From: an uncultured Lachnospiraceae bacterium
GTDB lineage: Bacteria > Bacillota > Clostridia > Lachnospirales > Lachnospiraceae
Length of the DNA: 42,196 bases
Reading direction: 5' to 3'
Assembly (NCBI GenBank): GCA_947626945.1
Contig: CANQUC010000019.1
Location: 1 to 42,196 of the forward strand
Positions 7,858-17,076 of the stretch are shown here, piece by piece (positions within the stretch are counted from its first letter, which is position 1; each line of letters starts with the position of its first letter). The notes beneath the pieces were generated by a model, which did no database searches, was not told the DNA's origin, and saw only the letters and a program-made list of their open reading frames with translations. The position numbers and the translations under genes are program-made.

Positions 7858-9129
7858 TTATGAAAAAAATACCTTTGCTGCGCGGATCAGATACTCCGTA
7901 TCCCGGATCCCCGCCGTTTCATAAGGGGAGTGCATGGCCAGCTGAGGCAGGCCGATATCCACTGTGTTCAGAGCCACTCGGGTATTGGAAAGATTCCCCA
8001 GCGTGGAACCGCCCGGCACATCAGAGCGGTTTACAAAGGTTTGTACCGGCACGCCCGCCTCTCTGCACACATCCCGGAACATGGCGGCGGATACCCCGTC
8101 TGTGCAGTATTTCTGATTGGCGTTGAACTTGACCACGATCCCGCCGTTTATGACCGGCCGGTTCACCGGATCTGCCTTTTCCTCATAATTTGGATGTACC
8201 CCGTGGGCGTTGTCCGCGGAGATCATGAAGCTGTCCGCCAGATTGATCAGGTAATCCTCCTGAGTACAGCCCAGACTGCTGTTCATACGGGTAAGCGTAT
8301 CATACAGAAATGTAGACGCGGCGCCCTGTTTTGTGCCGCTGCCCACTTCCTCGTTGTCAAATACGCACCAGAGCGCGATGTGCTTCTGTTTTTCCGCCTG
8401 CAGAAATCCCTGCAAAGAGCCATAGGCGCATTGAAGGTCATCCAGCCGGCCGCAGGAGATAAATTCCTCATCCGCGCCCCAGATGACGCCTTTCTGCCGG
8501 TTGTATAAAAACAGGTCGTGGCCCAGGATCTCCTCCTCTTTGACCCCCGCCGCTTCGGCGATCAGGCTCATAAAAGTACCCTTTGCCTCTATGCTGCCAT
8601 AAATGGGCAGCATTTCTTTCTGCACGTTGTATTTGTGGCCGTCGTTGGCTTCCCGGTCCATATGGATGGCCAGGTTTACGATCATCACAAGATCTCTGTC
8701 CACATTTACCAGCCTGGAACTGTATTTGCCGTTTTCTTTCACAATGATCCGGCCGGCCACAGACAGAGGCCGGTCAAACCAGGGTGCGCACAGCATGCCG
8801 CCGTAACGCTCCACATTCAGTTTGATATATTTTTGATCTCCCGCCATTTCAGGGTTTTCCTTGATCTTGAAGCCGGGAGAGTCGCTGTGACTGGCGACAA
8901 TGCGGTACCCTCCGGTAAGCTTACCGGGAACGGCAAAGGCAATGATGGCGGAACCGTTCCGGATCACAAAATAACGGCCCCCGGGCGCTATGTTCCATTT
9001 TTCATTTTCTTTCAGCTGACTGTACCCGTTCTTTTCCAGGATCTGTTTCATCTGATCCACCGCCTGAAAACAGGTGGGGCATTTTTCCAGGAATGACAGC
9101 AGCTCCCTGGATGTTTTTTTAAAATCCAT
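7858..9129 (-). CDS. apeB: M18-family aspartyl aminopeptidase
   Basis: A 423-residue cytoplasmic di-zinc aminopeptidase of family M18, removing N-terminal residues (often acidic) from peptides. The metal-site signatures are HSDSPGFKIK near residue 80, DNEEVGSGTKQGA in the middle and MHSPYETAG near the C-terminus, all intact and in the expected order; length is normal for the family. The start ATG 9129 follows AAAGGAG at seven bases; the longer in-frame start at 9162 is unsupported. It lies upstream of mrp on the same strand and may be co-transcribed with it. No clear promoter was found in the 340-base gap before it. Confidence 0.93.
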   Translation of the reverse strand: MDFKKTSRELLSFLEKCPTCFQAVDQMKQILEKNGYSQLKENEKWNIAPGGRYFVIRNGSAIIAFAVPGKLTGGYRIVASHSDSPGFKIKENPEMAGDQKYIKLNVERYGGMLCAPWFDRPLSVAGRIIVKENGKYSSRLVNVDRDLVMIVNLAIHMDREANDGHKYNVQKEMLPIYGSIEAKGTFMSLIAEAAGVKEEEILGHDLFLYNRQKGVIWGADEEFISCGRLDDLQCAYGSLQGFLQAEKQKHIALWCVFDNEEVGSGTKQGAASTFLYDTLTRMNSSLGCTQEDYLINLADSFMISADNAHGVHPNYEEKADPVNRPVINGGIVVKFNANQKYCTDGVSAAMFRDVCREAGVPVQTFVNRSDVPGGSTLGNLSNTRVALNTVDIGLPQLAMHSPYETAGIRDTEYLIRAAKVFFS

Positions 9130-9471
9130 AGGAATTCTCCTTTCTCCCGCCCTGGCAGACACGCGGCATTTGCGGGGATTAAGCCGGCGTCTGCTCGGAC
9201 AGCACTTTCATCGGTCTCTCTTGTCATCTGACAAATCAACCTGACCGCAGACAATGTTATTCGTGTTCCGATGAGCATCTCAGCTTCTTTCGGAGTGATT
9301 TTTTCTTGTCAATGTAATAATCCGTTTCCGAGGAGTTGATGATCAAACGAACTGTTACTTTCCCGGATGAAATCTTCCAAATATCCTCTGCGTATATGCC
9401 CCATATACGCTTTATTATTGATACGGTATACAAATGGTATTGCAAGGAATTTTTCAAAAATCTCCACCGGT
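9130..9471. other. Gap between apeB and the RhuM gene
   Basis: About 340 bases without a convincing gene. It contains a perfect TTGTCA-TC-TGACAA palindrome (9221-9234) that could be a regulator site for apeB. Short open frames run on from the RhuM stop on the minus strand (a GTG at 9475 overlaps that stop), but their 50-72-residue products match nothing I recognise. The AT-rich half (about 9290-9471) resembles the accessory islet and probably marks its edge. Confidence 0.4.
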
Positions 9472-10494
9472 TCACATCATATCGCTGCCCGTTTCTAACA
9501 TCCGCTTCACTTCCCGATCAAAATCTGATGTTATCGTTTGTGTCTTATTAAACGCATCATATTCTGATTCAGCCTTGGTCCTTGCATCTCTCATGCTGAT
9601 TCTGCCCTTGTCAGGAAGAATATCATAACGTCGGAAAGCAAGAAACTCGTTGATACTAGCGGCAAACTCCTCCATAGTGAAAGTATTCTCCCGTTCAATC
9701 AAGTCTTCAATATAGTCAAAGTAACCTGTCACCATCCGCTCCAGCAGACGGATCTGTTTTTCATTCAGATAATTCTTAGCAATCGAAACATCAGATTTCA
9801 GGATGCGGCCATCCGGGGCATGCTTCCAAGTCATAAGTCCCATATTTTCCTTGTCACGGTCGGCATGGGTATAGACAATCTCTGCAGCAGTCTGCCCTGT
9901 AATGGCATAGTGGAATTTGTTCTGTATCATTGCATAAAATGCTTTGGTAATTTCGGCATCCTTATCATAATCAATACAGCACTCCGCAAAAGTGTCTGTA
10001 ACCTGCTGCCAAATGCGACGTTCGCTGGCCCGAATGGAACGAACCCGCTCCAGCAACTCACGAAAATAGTCCTTGCCAAAAGCTGTCTTGCCCTGTTTCA
10101 GCCGCTCGTCATCCAGGGCAAACCCTTTTGTCATATATTCTTTTAAGACGCTTGTGGCCCAAATGCGGAAATGTGTTGCACGTTTGGAATTCACACGGTA
10201 ACCCACAGAAATAATAGCATCCAGATTGTAGAAGTTGGTTTCTCTTGTTTGTGTTTTTCCTTCCATTGCGCCATGCTGAGAGGTTGTTGCAATTTTTGCA
10301 ACAACCTCTTTTGCATCCAATTCGCCCTCAGAAAATATGTTTTTCAAATGTCTGCTGATGGAGGACTTATCGACCGAAAATAATTCGGCCATTGCATTTT
10401 GCGTCAGCCAAATCGTGTCATCTTTAATAACTGCATTTACCATGACATTTTCATCAGCTGCCCGGTACATTAAAAACTCAAACTCCTGGTTCAT
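9472..10494 (-). CDS. RhuM-family protein
   Basis: A 340-residue protein of the RhuM (virulence RhuM) family. Typical segments are the N-terminal DDTIWLTQNAMAELF, which looks like a helix-turn-helix, the block NFYNLDAIISVGYRVNSKRA, then FRIWATSVLKEYMTKGFALDDERL. Family members often accompany type I restriction-modification genes or sit in defence islands; their molecular role is not well established. The ATG at 10494 overlaps a stop codon of an upstream broken frame (ATGA), the usual arrangement when rhuM is translationally coupled to a preceding gene, here apparently lost. No terminator was seen. Codon use and AT content differ from the core genes on either side, consistent with transfer. 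Confidence 0.8.
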   Translation of the reverse strand: MNQEFEFLMYRAADENVMVNAVIKDDTIWLTQNAMAELFSVDKSSISRHLKNIFSEGELDAKEVVAKIATTSQHGAMEGKTQTRETNFYNLDAIISVGYRVNSKRATHFRIWATSVLKEYMTKGFALDDERLKQGKTAFGKDYFRELLERVRSIRASERRIWQQVTDTFAECCIDYDKDAEITKAFYAMIQNKFHYAITGQTAAEIVYTHADRDKENMGLMTWKHAPDGRILKSDVSIAKNYLNEKQIRLLERMVTGYFDYIEDLIERENTFTMEEFAASINEFLAFRRYDILPDKGRISMRDARTKAESEYDAFNKTQTITSDFDREVKRMLETGSDMM

Positions 10495-10700
10495 GCGTCC
10501 ACCTCAATCTCCGCAATAAACTTTGCTATCTTATCCCGCAATACCTGCTTGCGAGAGACAGTTTTTTCAATTCTGCCCGCTTCAACACTGCCGCCGGTGC
10601 TCTTTCTTACCGCCTCAACTGTTCAAACTTCCAAAACTCTCTCTGAATTTCAGTTGGATTTGTTTTGACCATAAATATATCCATGTTTCTTCTATCATTT
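10491..10700 (-). pseudogene. Decayed coding remnant upstream of rhuM, possibly HsdS-like
   Basis: Two out-of-frame minus-strand fragments are visible. One ends in a TGA overlapping the rhuM start and reads RKQVLRDKIAKFIAEIEVDA just before it. The other ends at 10607 and includes PTEIQREFWKFEQL, reminiscent of the P-x-EIQREF stretch in type I specificity subunits (HsdS). Both are broken by stops within a few dozen residues upstream. They suggest rhuM once followed a longer gene, perhaps a restriction-modification subunit. The evidence is short and the identification weak. Confidence 0.3.
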
Positions 10701-10824
10701 GTACGTTATATACCGGTTTTCTCTTTCCAGGATAAAGGCCTCCTATAACTCGGGTTTATTATAGAAACCCTTGCATGTCTGTTTTTACTAAAATTTTTTC
10801 ATAAGCTCAATGGATCTGATTTTC

Positions 10825-11466
10825 TTATACCTTTTTATATTTACGCCCCTTAGTAACTCCGTTATCCGCCAGCAACCCATCCTCAACAAGACTTCTGAGC
10901 AATTCTTTTGTTCTTGTTTCCTTAATTCCCAGAACACCCGCCAAATCACTGGCTTTATACCACACATCAGTATTCATAAATGCCAGGATTGCATCATAAT
11001 GTGCCTGCGTCTTTTTTGTCACTTTTTTTCTGACGCTTTTTTCTGGCGCTTTTTTTCTGACGCTTTTTTCTGACACTTTTTTTCTGACGCTTTTTTCTGA
11101 CACTTTTTTCACAAAAGAAAGCGTCAGCACCGTCCTATCCGGATCAAATCTTTCTTCAATGATCGGCTCCTTCCAGCCTTCATCTGCCCAGACATTGAAG
11201 ATATTCGGCACACCGCTTCCGGCACGTTCCCCGATATTGATAAGGTTAAACATCTTCATAAGTGCCTTGTTTCTCGGATCGGACTCACCGCCGAGACGCA
11301 TCTGTTTTTTGCCAGTCCTGATATAACCGGGATTTGCCAAAACCAACTTGTCTGCTTCTTTTCTGATCACGACACCGCGCAATCCATGATAATCTGCATG
11401 AATCAAACAATTTGCCAACGCTTCACGAAGCGCCTTGTGTACCGGAGTATCGTCAATACGCCCTTT
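10825..11466 (-). pseudogene. 3' part of an AlbA_2/AAA_4-type ATP-binding regulator, 5' end lost
   Basis: The frame encodes the C-terminal half of a protein of the divergent-AAA (AAA_4/AlbA_2) family. Recognisable blocks are RIDDTPVHKALREALANCLI, then GYIRTGKKQMRLGG, GERAGSGVPNIF and a C-terminal winged helix ending GLLADNGVTKGRKYKKV. Intact relatives are roughly 450-550 residues with an N-terminal nucleic-acid-binding-like domain; here only about 213 codons remain. Upstream the frame meets TAA at 11467-11469 beside an A run; deleting one A would join it to a frame reading VLLYELK, so a +1 frameshift is likely, and that frame also stops by about 11560. The region before the winged helix has a lysine-rich nine-residue repeat (see 11020-11109). 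Confidence 0.65.
11020..11109 (-). repeat. 27-bp tandem repeat encoding SEKSVRKKV units
   Basis: Three full 27-base units (11020-11046, 11047-11073, 11074-11100) and a partial one. On the minus strand they encode repeated S/P-EKSVRKK-V/A, a basic linker between the ATPase-like part and the winged helix. Exact 9-codon periodicity fits expansion by slippage. Confidence 0.8.
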
Positions 11467-11469
11467 TTA

Positions 11470-11707
11470 ATTCATACAACAACACACGGCTAAGAAGCTT
11501 TCTCGGTTCACCCTTAAATTTTTGTCCTATTTTCACTAATCTTTCGTCTATTTTATCCTAATATTATTTACCGTTCAATATCATTCGTTTCATGCAACAG
11601 ATATATTGTCCGGATTTATTTTAATCCGAAATGTTTTTATTCAAAAACATTCTTTTACGGCATTGTTCAGTATTTTCCATATTAGACACAAATCACTTCT
11701 GTTACTT
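11470..11707. other. AT-rich decayed gap
   Basis: No intact gene. The minus strand holds a short open stretch (to about 11560) reading DERLVKIGQKFKGEPRKLL that may be the former upstream part of the broken ATP-binding gene or a foreign segment joined to it. The rest is AT-rich with no feature I can support. Confidence 0.4.
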
Positions 11708-11923
11708 TTATTTTATACTATCGGTAACGATAAATTCTAATATGTCATCAACTGTACATCCAAGCAACCGGCAGATTTTACCAACGCTTTCCATTGAAAC
11801 AGGCTCTTCTCTACCCATTCTTGCAAGTACATTGGTACTGATTTTTGCTTGTTTTACTAAATCAGTCCGTTTCATTTTCTTATCAATAAGTAATTTCCAA
11901 AGTTTATCATAACACACTTGCAT
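11708..11923 (-). CDS. Small XRE/Cro-CI family HTH repressor
   Basis: A 71-residue single-domain helix-turn-helix protein. The HTH reads MKRTDLVKQAKISTNVLARM, followed by the typical SMESVGKICRLLGCTVDDIL, which matches the small YozG/Cro-like regulators common on mobile elements. The start at 11923 is chosen because GGAGG is six bases upstream; the longer frame from 11947 lacks a site. It has its own promoter with a palindrome over the -10 box, which suggests autoregulation. Its targets may have been lost with the rest of the islet. Confidence 0.85.
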   Translation of the reverse strand: MQVCYDKLWKLLIDKKMKRTDLVKQAKISTNVLARMGREEPVSMESVGKICRLLGCTVDDILEFIVTDSIK

Positions 11924-11953
11924 ATAAAGCCTCCAAAAACTACACAAAAAATA

Positions 11954-11991
11954 ATGATATTTATTGTATCATAAAAAGCCCTTTTTTTCAA
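11954..11991 (-). promoter_or_regulatory. Promoter and candidate operator of the XRE gene
   Basis: TTGAAA (11991-11986) and TACAAT (11968-11963) are separated by 17 bases. ATGATA-N7-TATCAT (11954-11972) is a perfect inverted repeat over the -10 box, a natural autorepression site for the Cro-like product. Confidence 0.6.
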
Positions 11992-12046
11992 TTTATTATT
12001 TGATAGTTGAAAAAAATATCACGTTTTCGTTATATATCGGGCTTGA

Positions 12047-12343
12047 TTTGATGAATATACAACTATTAAAAATAATTTGACACAGCTTTCTAATGAACTT
12101 TCCAAAGTGCATCCTTTTCATAGTGAACAATTATTTTCATTAAAAGATCTTCTATTTACTGCATATGAAACTATAAATCCATATGTGTTCGGGCAGATTG
12201 AATCAGCAGAAAATGCCTTTAAAGAAATGTTTTCAGGTTCTATGTCCGCTTTGCGAAACCCTAAAGCACATGATAATCTATCTATAGATCCTGCAGATGC
12301 AATGCGCCAAAGGAAGCATTCACAGCCTAAAAAGACTGCCTGA
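12047..12343 (+). pseudogene. TIGR02391 (Ymh)-like fragment, truncated at both ends
   Basis: The open frame runs from a stop at 12044-12046 without ATG or ribosome site. Its C-terminal half, AFKEMFSGSMSALRNPKAHD, matches the F-x-G-x-x-x-x-x-RNP-x-AH signature of the TIGR02391/Ymh family, proteins of unclear function often found in defence islands. After DPADAM the sequence turns into RQRKHSQPKKTA and stops, where family members continue with a helix, so the 3' end is lost as well. It abuts the tuf terminator. The start in the annotated sense is unknown and the fragment is probably not expressed. Confidence 0.6.
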
Positions 12344-12346
12344 CAT

Positions 12347-12377
12347 AAAAAGGCTTCCGGAGCACTCTCCGGAAGCC
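12347..12377 (-). terminator. Intrinsic terminator of tuf / str operon
   Basis: Perfect 11-bp stem GGCTTCCGGAG (12352-12362) with its complement at 12367-12377, four-base loop, followed on the minus strand by TTTTT. It closes the str operon and forms the border with the accessory islet. Confidence 0.92.
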
Positions 12378-12401
12378 TTTCTTTACTGCATTTTTGTCTG
12401 A

Positions 12402-13589
12402 TTATTCGACAATGGAAGCAACACGACCTGATCCAACTGTTCTACCACCCTCACGGATAGCGAATGTAAGACCCTGCTCCATAGCGATGGGATGAATCAG
12501 CTCGATGGTCATCTCTACGTTATCGCCGGGCATACACATCTCTGTTCCCTCGGGAAGCAGGCATACGCCGGTAACGTCTGTTGTTCTGAAGTAGAACTGA
12601 GGTCTGTAGTTGTTGAAGAAAGGTGTATGACGGCCACCCTCATCCTTGGTCAGAACGTATACCTGAGCGGTAAACTTGGAATGACACTTGATGGAACCGG
12701 GTTTTACAACAACCTGTCCTCTTTCAATATCGGTTCTGTTCACGCCACGAAGAAGCGCGCCGATGTTGTCGCCGGCAACAGCCTCGTCAAGAAGCTTACG
12801 GAACATCTCGATACCGGTTACAACGGTCTTTCTGTTCTCTTCCTTGATACCAACGATCTCAACCTCATCATTCAGATGCAGAGTACCACGCTCTACTCTA
12901 CCGGTCGCAACAGTACCGCGGCCTGTGATGGTGAATACGTCCTCTACAGGCATCAGGAACGGCTGATCTGTTGCACGCTGAGGATCGGGAATGTAGCTGT
13001 CAACTGTATCCATCAGCTCCATGATCTTGTCGCCCCACTCGCTTGAAGGATCTTCCAGCGCTTTCAGAGCGGAACCCTGAATGATCGGGCAATCTGTGAA
13101 CTCATATTCCTCAAGCTGCTCTGTGATCTCCATCTCAACCAGCTCCAGCAGCTCCTCATCGTCTACCATGTCACACTTGTTCATAAATACAACGATGTAG
13201 GGAACGCCTACCTGACGGGACAGAAGGATGTGCTCCTTTGTCTGCGCCATTACACCGTCAGTAGCGGCAACAACCAGGATTGCGCCGTCCATCTGAGCAG
13301 CGCCGGTGATCATGTTCTTTACATAGTCGGCATGTCCCGGGCAGTCAACGTGTGCGTAATGTCTCTTCTCTGTCTCATACTCAACGTGAGCGGTAGAAAT
13401 GGTGATACCTCTTTCTCTCTCCTCGGGAGCCTTATCGATGTTGTCAAAGTCTGTAGCAACATTGCCGGCAACTCTCTCAGCCAGTACCTTTGTGATTGCT
13501 GCAGTCAGGGTTGTTTTACCATGGTCAACGTGGCCGATGGTCCCAATATTGCAATGCGGTTTTGTTCTTTCAAACTTTGCTTTTGCCAT
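12402..13589 (-). CDS. tuf: Elongation factor Tu
   Basis: A 395-residue translational GTPase that delivers aminoacyl-tRNA to the ribosome. The P-loop GHVDHGKTT, switch [14 protein letters not shown] and base-recognition NKCD are all intact, followed by the two beta-barrel domains, ending [16 protein letters not shown] precedes ATG 13589. It is the last gene of the rpsL-rpsG-fusA-tuf operon but has its own promoter in the 124-base gap after fusA, which would allow the high level this protein needs. It ends at a strong terminator. Confidence 0.99.
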   Translation of the reverse strand: MAKAKFERTKPHCNIGTIGHVDHGKTTLTAAITKVLAERVAGNVATDFDNIDKAPEERERGITISTAHVEYETEKRHYAHVDCPGHADYVKNMITGAAQMDGAILVVAATDGVMAQTKEHILLSRQVGVPYIVVFMNKCDMVDDEELLELVEMEITEQLEEYEFTDCPIIQGSALKALEDPSSEWGDKIMELMDTVDSYIPDPQRATDQPFLMPVEDVFTITGRGTVATGRVERGTLHLNDEVEIVGIKEENRKTVVTGIEMFRKLLDEAVAGDNIGALLRGVNRTDIERGQVVVKPGSIKCHSKFTAQVYVLTKDEGGRHTPFFNNYRPQFYFRTTDVTGVCLLPEGTEMCMPGDNVEMTIELIHPIAMEQGLTFAIREGGRTVGSGRVASIVE

Positions 13590-13650
13590 TTTAATGGTCC
13601 TCCTTAACTTTCGCCCTCCGGGCTTACTTTTGGTTAATCAGCTATTTTTG

Positions 13651-13679
13651 ATTATATTGCAATCTTTACCATTTTTCAA
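13651..13679 (-). promoter_or_regulatory. Internal promoter for tuf
   Basis: TTGAAA (13679-13674), 17-base spacer, TATAAT (13656-13651) on the minus strand, about 60 bases ahead of the tuf start. A short hairpin GCCC-N3-GGGC (13613-13623) lies in the leader. Confidence 0.75.
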
Positions 13680-13713
13680 GTAAAAAAAGCAATATTATGA
13701 AAATAATCAGTTA

Positions 13714-15831
13714 CTATTTATTCTTTGCGGAAAGAATCTTTTCCTGCACGGATTTGGGCACCTGCTCGTACTTTTCAAAGAACATGGAATAGTTTCCTCT
13801 GCCCTGGGTGCGGGAACGCAGATCTGTGGAATAACCGAACATTTCTGCCAGGGGAACATAGCCGCGGATCATCTTGCCGCCGCCGATATCTTCCATTCCC
13901 TCAATACGGCCCCGGCGGGAGTTGATGTCGCCGATGACGTCGCCCATGTAATCCTCCGGAGTGGTTACCTCTACCTTCATAATGGGCTCAAGAAGCACAG
14001 CGCCTGCTTTCTGCATTGCTTCCTTAAACGCAAGGGAGCCCGCAATGTGGAACGCCATTTCACTGGAGTCCACCTCATGGTAGGAGCCGTCGTACACCGT
14101 AGCATGAATGCCCAGTACCGGGAACCCGGCAAGAATTCCTGCCTTGGCCGCCTCCTCGATACCCTCGCCTACAGCGGGAATATACTCCTTGGGGATGGCG
14201 CCGCCCACAACGGTTGAGTCAAACTTAAACAGCTCGTCGCCGTTGGCGTCCATAGGCTCAAAGCGCACTTTACAGTGTCCATACTGGCCGCGGCCGCCGG
14301 ACTGCTTGGCATACTTGCTGTCCACTTCCACGGCCTTGGTAAAGGTTTCCTTGTAAGCGACCTGAGGCGCGCCCACATTTGCCTCCACCTTAAATTCCCG
14401 AAGAAGACGGTCCACGATGATCTCCAGATGGAGCTCGCCCATACCGGCAATAATGGTCTGTCCGGTCTCCGGATCAGTATGAGCCCGGAAAGTAGGATCT
14501 TCTTCCGCAAGCTTCGCCAGAGCCTCGCCCATCTTGCCCTGACCTGCTTTGGTCTTGGGCTCGATGGCCAGCTCGATAACCGGCTCGGGGAATTCCATGG
14601 ATTCCAGGATTACCGGATGCTGCTCGTCGCAGATAGTATCGCCGGTGGTGGTCAGCTTAAAGCCTACCGCCGCGGCAATGTCGCCTGAGTATACTTTATC
14701 CAGCTCTGCCCGCTTATTGGCGTGCATCTGCAGGATACGCCCCACACGCTCTTTCTTGCCCTTGGTGGCATTGAGCACATAGGAACCGGCGTTCATGGTG
14801 CCGGAATATACACGGAAAAACGCAAGCTTGCCCACAAAAGGATCCGCCATGATCTTAAACGCCAGCGCGGAAAAGGGCTCTTCATCGGAAGAATGTCTCT
14901 CCACCTCGTTGCCGTCCATATCCGTGCCTTTGATAGCCGGGATGTCTGTAGGAGCGGGCATATATTCCACAATCGCGTCCAGAAGCTTCTGCACGCCCTT
15001 GTTTCTGTACGCGCTGCCGCAGCATACCGGAACAATGGTACATTCGCAGGTGGCCTTTCTCAAAGCGGCCTTCAAAGCGTCTGCGGACGGTTCGTCGCCC
15101 TCCAGATACTCCATCATCAGGTCGTCGTCTGTCTCGCAGATCTTTTCGATCATGTCCGTGCGGTACATTTCCGCGTCTTCCTTCATGTCGTCAGGAACGT
15201 CGCAGACGGTAATGTCTTCACCCTTGTCGTCATTGTAAATATAAGCCTGCATTTCAAACAGATCAATGATCCCCTTGAAATCATCTTCCTTGCCGATGGG
15301 CAGCTGCAGAGGCACTGCGTTTTTGCCCAGACGGGTTTTGATCATTTCCACTGCGTTATAGAAATCTGCGCCCAGAATGTCCATCTTGTTGATAAACGCC
15401 ATTCTGGGTACGTTGTAGGTGTCTGCCTGACGCCATACGTTTTCTGACTGCGGCTCAACGCCGCCTTTCGCGCAGAACACGCCTACAGCGCCATCCAGTA
15501 CACGCAGGGAACGCTCGACCTCAACAGTAAAGTCAACGTGTCCCGGAGTATCGATGATGTTGATACGGTGTTCTTCTGCGCCGGGTTTCTTCTTTGTCTT
15601 TTCTTCAAGCGTCCAGTGACAGGTGGTTGCTGCGGAAGTAATGGTAATGCCTCTTTCCTGCTCCTGCTCCATCCAGTCCATGGTCGCTGTACCCTCGTGA
15701 GTATCACCAATTTTATAATTCACACCGGTATAATAAAGGATACGCTCGGTCAACGTGGTCTTACCCGCGTCGATGTGGGCCATAATACCGATGTTTCTGG
15801 TTCTCTCCAACGGATATTCTCTTCCAGCCAA
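13714..15831 (-). CDS. fusA: Elongation factor G
   Basis: A 705-residue translocase GTPase. The N-terminus [20 protein letters not shown] is the conserved EF-G start, followed by the P-loop AHIDAGKTT, switch region [18 protein letters not shown] and NKMD; domains II-V follow at the usual length. The start is TTG at 15831, because AAGGAGG lies eight bases upstream and the protein then begins LAGREYP (initiator read as Met). A longer frame from 15873 would include the ribosome site. Third gene of the str operon. Confidence 0.97.
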   Translation of the reverse strand: MAGREYPLERTRNIGIMAHIDAGKTTLTERILYYTGVNYKIGDTHEGTATMDWMEQEQERGITITSAATTCHWTLEEKTKKKPGAEEHRINIIDTPGHVDFTVEVERSLRVLDGAVGVFCAKGGVEPQSENVWRQADTYNVPRMAFINKMDILGADFYNAVEMIKTRLGKNAVPLQLPIGKEDDFKGIIDLFEMQAYIYNDDKGEDITVCDVPDDMKEDAEMYRTDMIEKICETDDDLMMEYLEGDEPSADALKAALRKATCECTIVPVCCGSAYRNKGVQKLLDAIVEYMPAPTDIPAIKGTDMDGNEVERHSSDEEPFSALAFKIMADPFVGKLAFFRVYSGTMNAGSYVLNATKGKKERVGRILQMHANKRAELDKVYSGDIAAAVGFKLTTTGDTICDEQHPVILESMEFPEPVIELAIEPKTKAGQGKMGEALAKLAEEDPTFRAHTDPETGQTIIAGMGELHLEIIVDRLLREFKVEANVGAPQVAYKETFTKAVEVDSKYAKQSGGRGQYGHCKVRFEPMDANGDELFKFDSTVVGGAIPKEYIPAVGEGIEEAAKAGILAGFPVLGIHATVYDGSYHEVDSSEMAFHIAGSLAFKEAMQKAGAVLLEPIMKVEVTTPEDYMGDVIGDINSRRGRIEGMEDIGGGKMIRGYVPLAEMFGYSTDLRSRTQGRGNYSMFFEKYEQVPKSVQEKILSAKNK

Positions 15832-15909
15832 CAGATTTTCCTCCTTGATCTTGTAGAAGATACTCCGAATCAAGCACAGCAGCGCGCATACGCTGCGTCA
15901 CTGACAAGA

Positions 15910-16410
<501 letters not shown>

Positions 16411-16521
16411 TCATCGGTACTCACATGTGTCGTTCTACTTGTGTTCGTGCGGTATACGAATCAGGTGTGATAAGAAATACCAGCACTAACCTTTCGTTCT
16501 GTTTGTGGTACGACAGGCCCA

Positions 16522-16935
16522 TTAAGCCTTTGGTCTCTTGGCACCATACTTTGAACGTGCCTGTCTTCTCTTTGCTACGCCGGCAGTATCCAGCGTACCT
16601 CTGATGATGTGGTATCTCGTACCGGGAAGGTCTTTTACACGGCCGCCGCGGATCAGCACAACGCTATGCTCCTGCAGGTTGTGGCCTTCGCCGGGAATAT
16701 AGCTTGTCACCTCGATACCGTTAGAGAGACGTACTCTGGCGATCTTACGAAGCGCAGAGTTAGGCTTCTTGGGAGTAGCAGTCTTCACTGCGGTGCAAAC
16801 ACCTCTCTTTTGAGGAGAAGCTGTATCTGTGGCCCTTTTCTTCAGAGAATTGTAGCCCCTCAGCAAAGCGGGAGCCGTGGACTTCTTCACAGACGTTTGT
16901 CTTCCCTTTCTCACCAACTGGTTAAATGTAGGCAT
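16522..16935 (-). CDS. rpsL: 30S ribosomal protein S12 (uS12)
   Basis: A 137-residue protein of the decoding centre. The loops [11 protein letters not shown] and [13 protein letters not shown] carry the lysines at the positions where streptomycin-resistance changes occur, in the sensitive form. AGGAGGTG precedes ATG 16935. First gene of the str operon, with its own promoter at 17020-17049. Confidence 0.98.
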   Translation of the reverse strand: MPTFNQLVRKGRQTSVKKSTAPALLRGYNSLKKRATDTASPQKRGVCTAVKTATPKKPNSALRKIARVRLSNGIEVTSYIPGEGHNLQEHSVVLIRGGRVKDLPGTRYHIIRGTLDTAGVAKRRQARSKYGAKRPKA

Positions 16936-17019
16936 TCTTTTTCACCTCCTGTAATAGATTCTGATTGACATACGGGAAAAAGCGCATGACAAAAAAGCGC
17001 TAAACACGCATGCTAGAAC

Positions 17020-17049
17020 AGTATACTGTATTCTAAAGCGCCTTGTCAA
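17020..17049 (-). promoter_or_regulatory. Promoter of the str operon
   Basis: TTGACA (17049-17044), 18-base spacer, TATACT (17025-17020) on the minus strand, some 85 bases upstream of rpsL. The -35 box lies within a short GCCTTGACAAGGC palindrome just after the manC fusion gene. The leader contains AGCGC-N11-GCGCT followed by TTTTT, which might be a weak attenuator. Confidence 0.75.
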
Positions 17050-17076
17050 GGCTTATTTGCCTAAGTTTTGCCATTT

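Noticed and set aside
9257-9475. 72-codon minus frame whose GTG overlaps the RhuM stop
   Set aside because: No family resemblance, weak start and atypical composition; an alternative frame over the same bases is equally open. Listed only as part of the gap.
11020-11109. Short repeats as a CRISPR array
   Set aside because: Contiguous 27-base units without spacers that encode a basic peptide repeat.
16936-17019. Attenuator or S7/S12 autoregulatory structure in the rpsL leader
   Set aside because: Only a five-base AGCGC/GCGCT stem with an 11-base loop is visible; too weak for a separate call.
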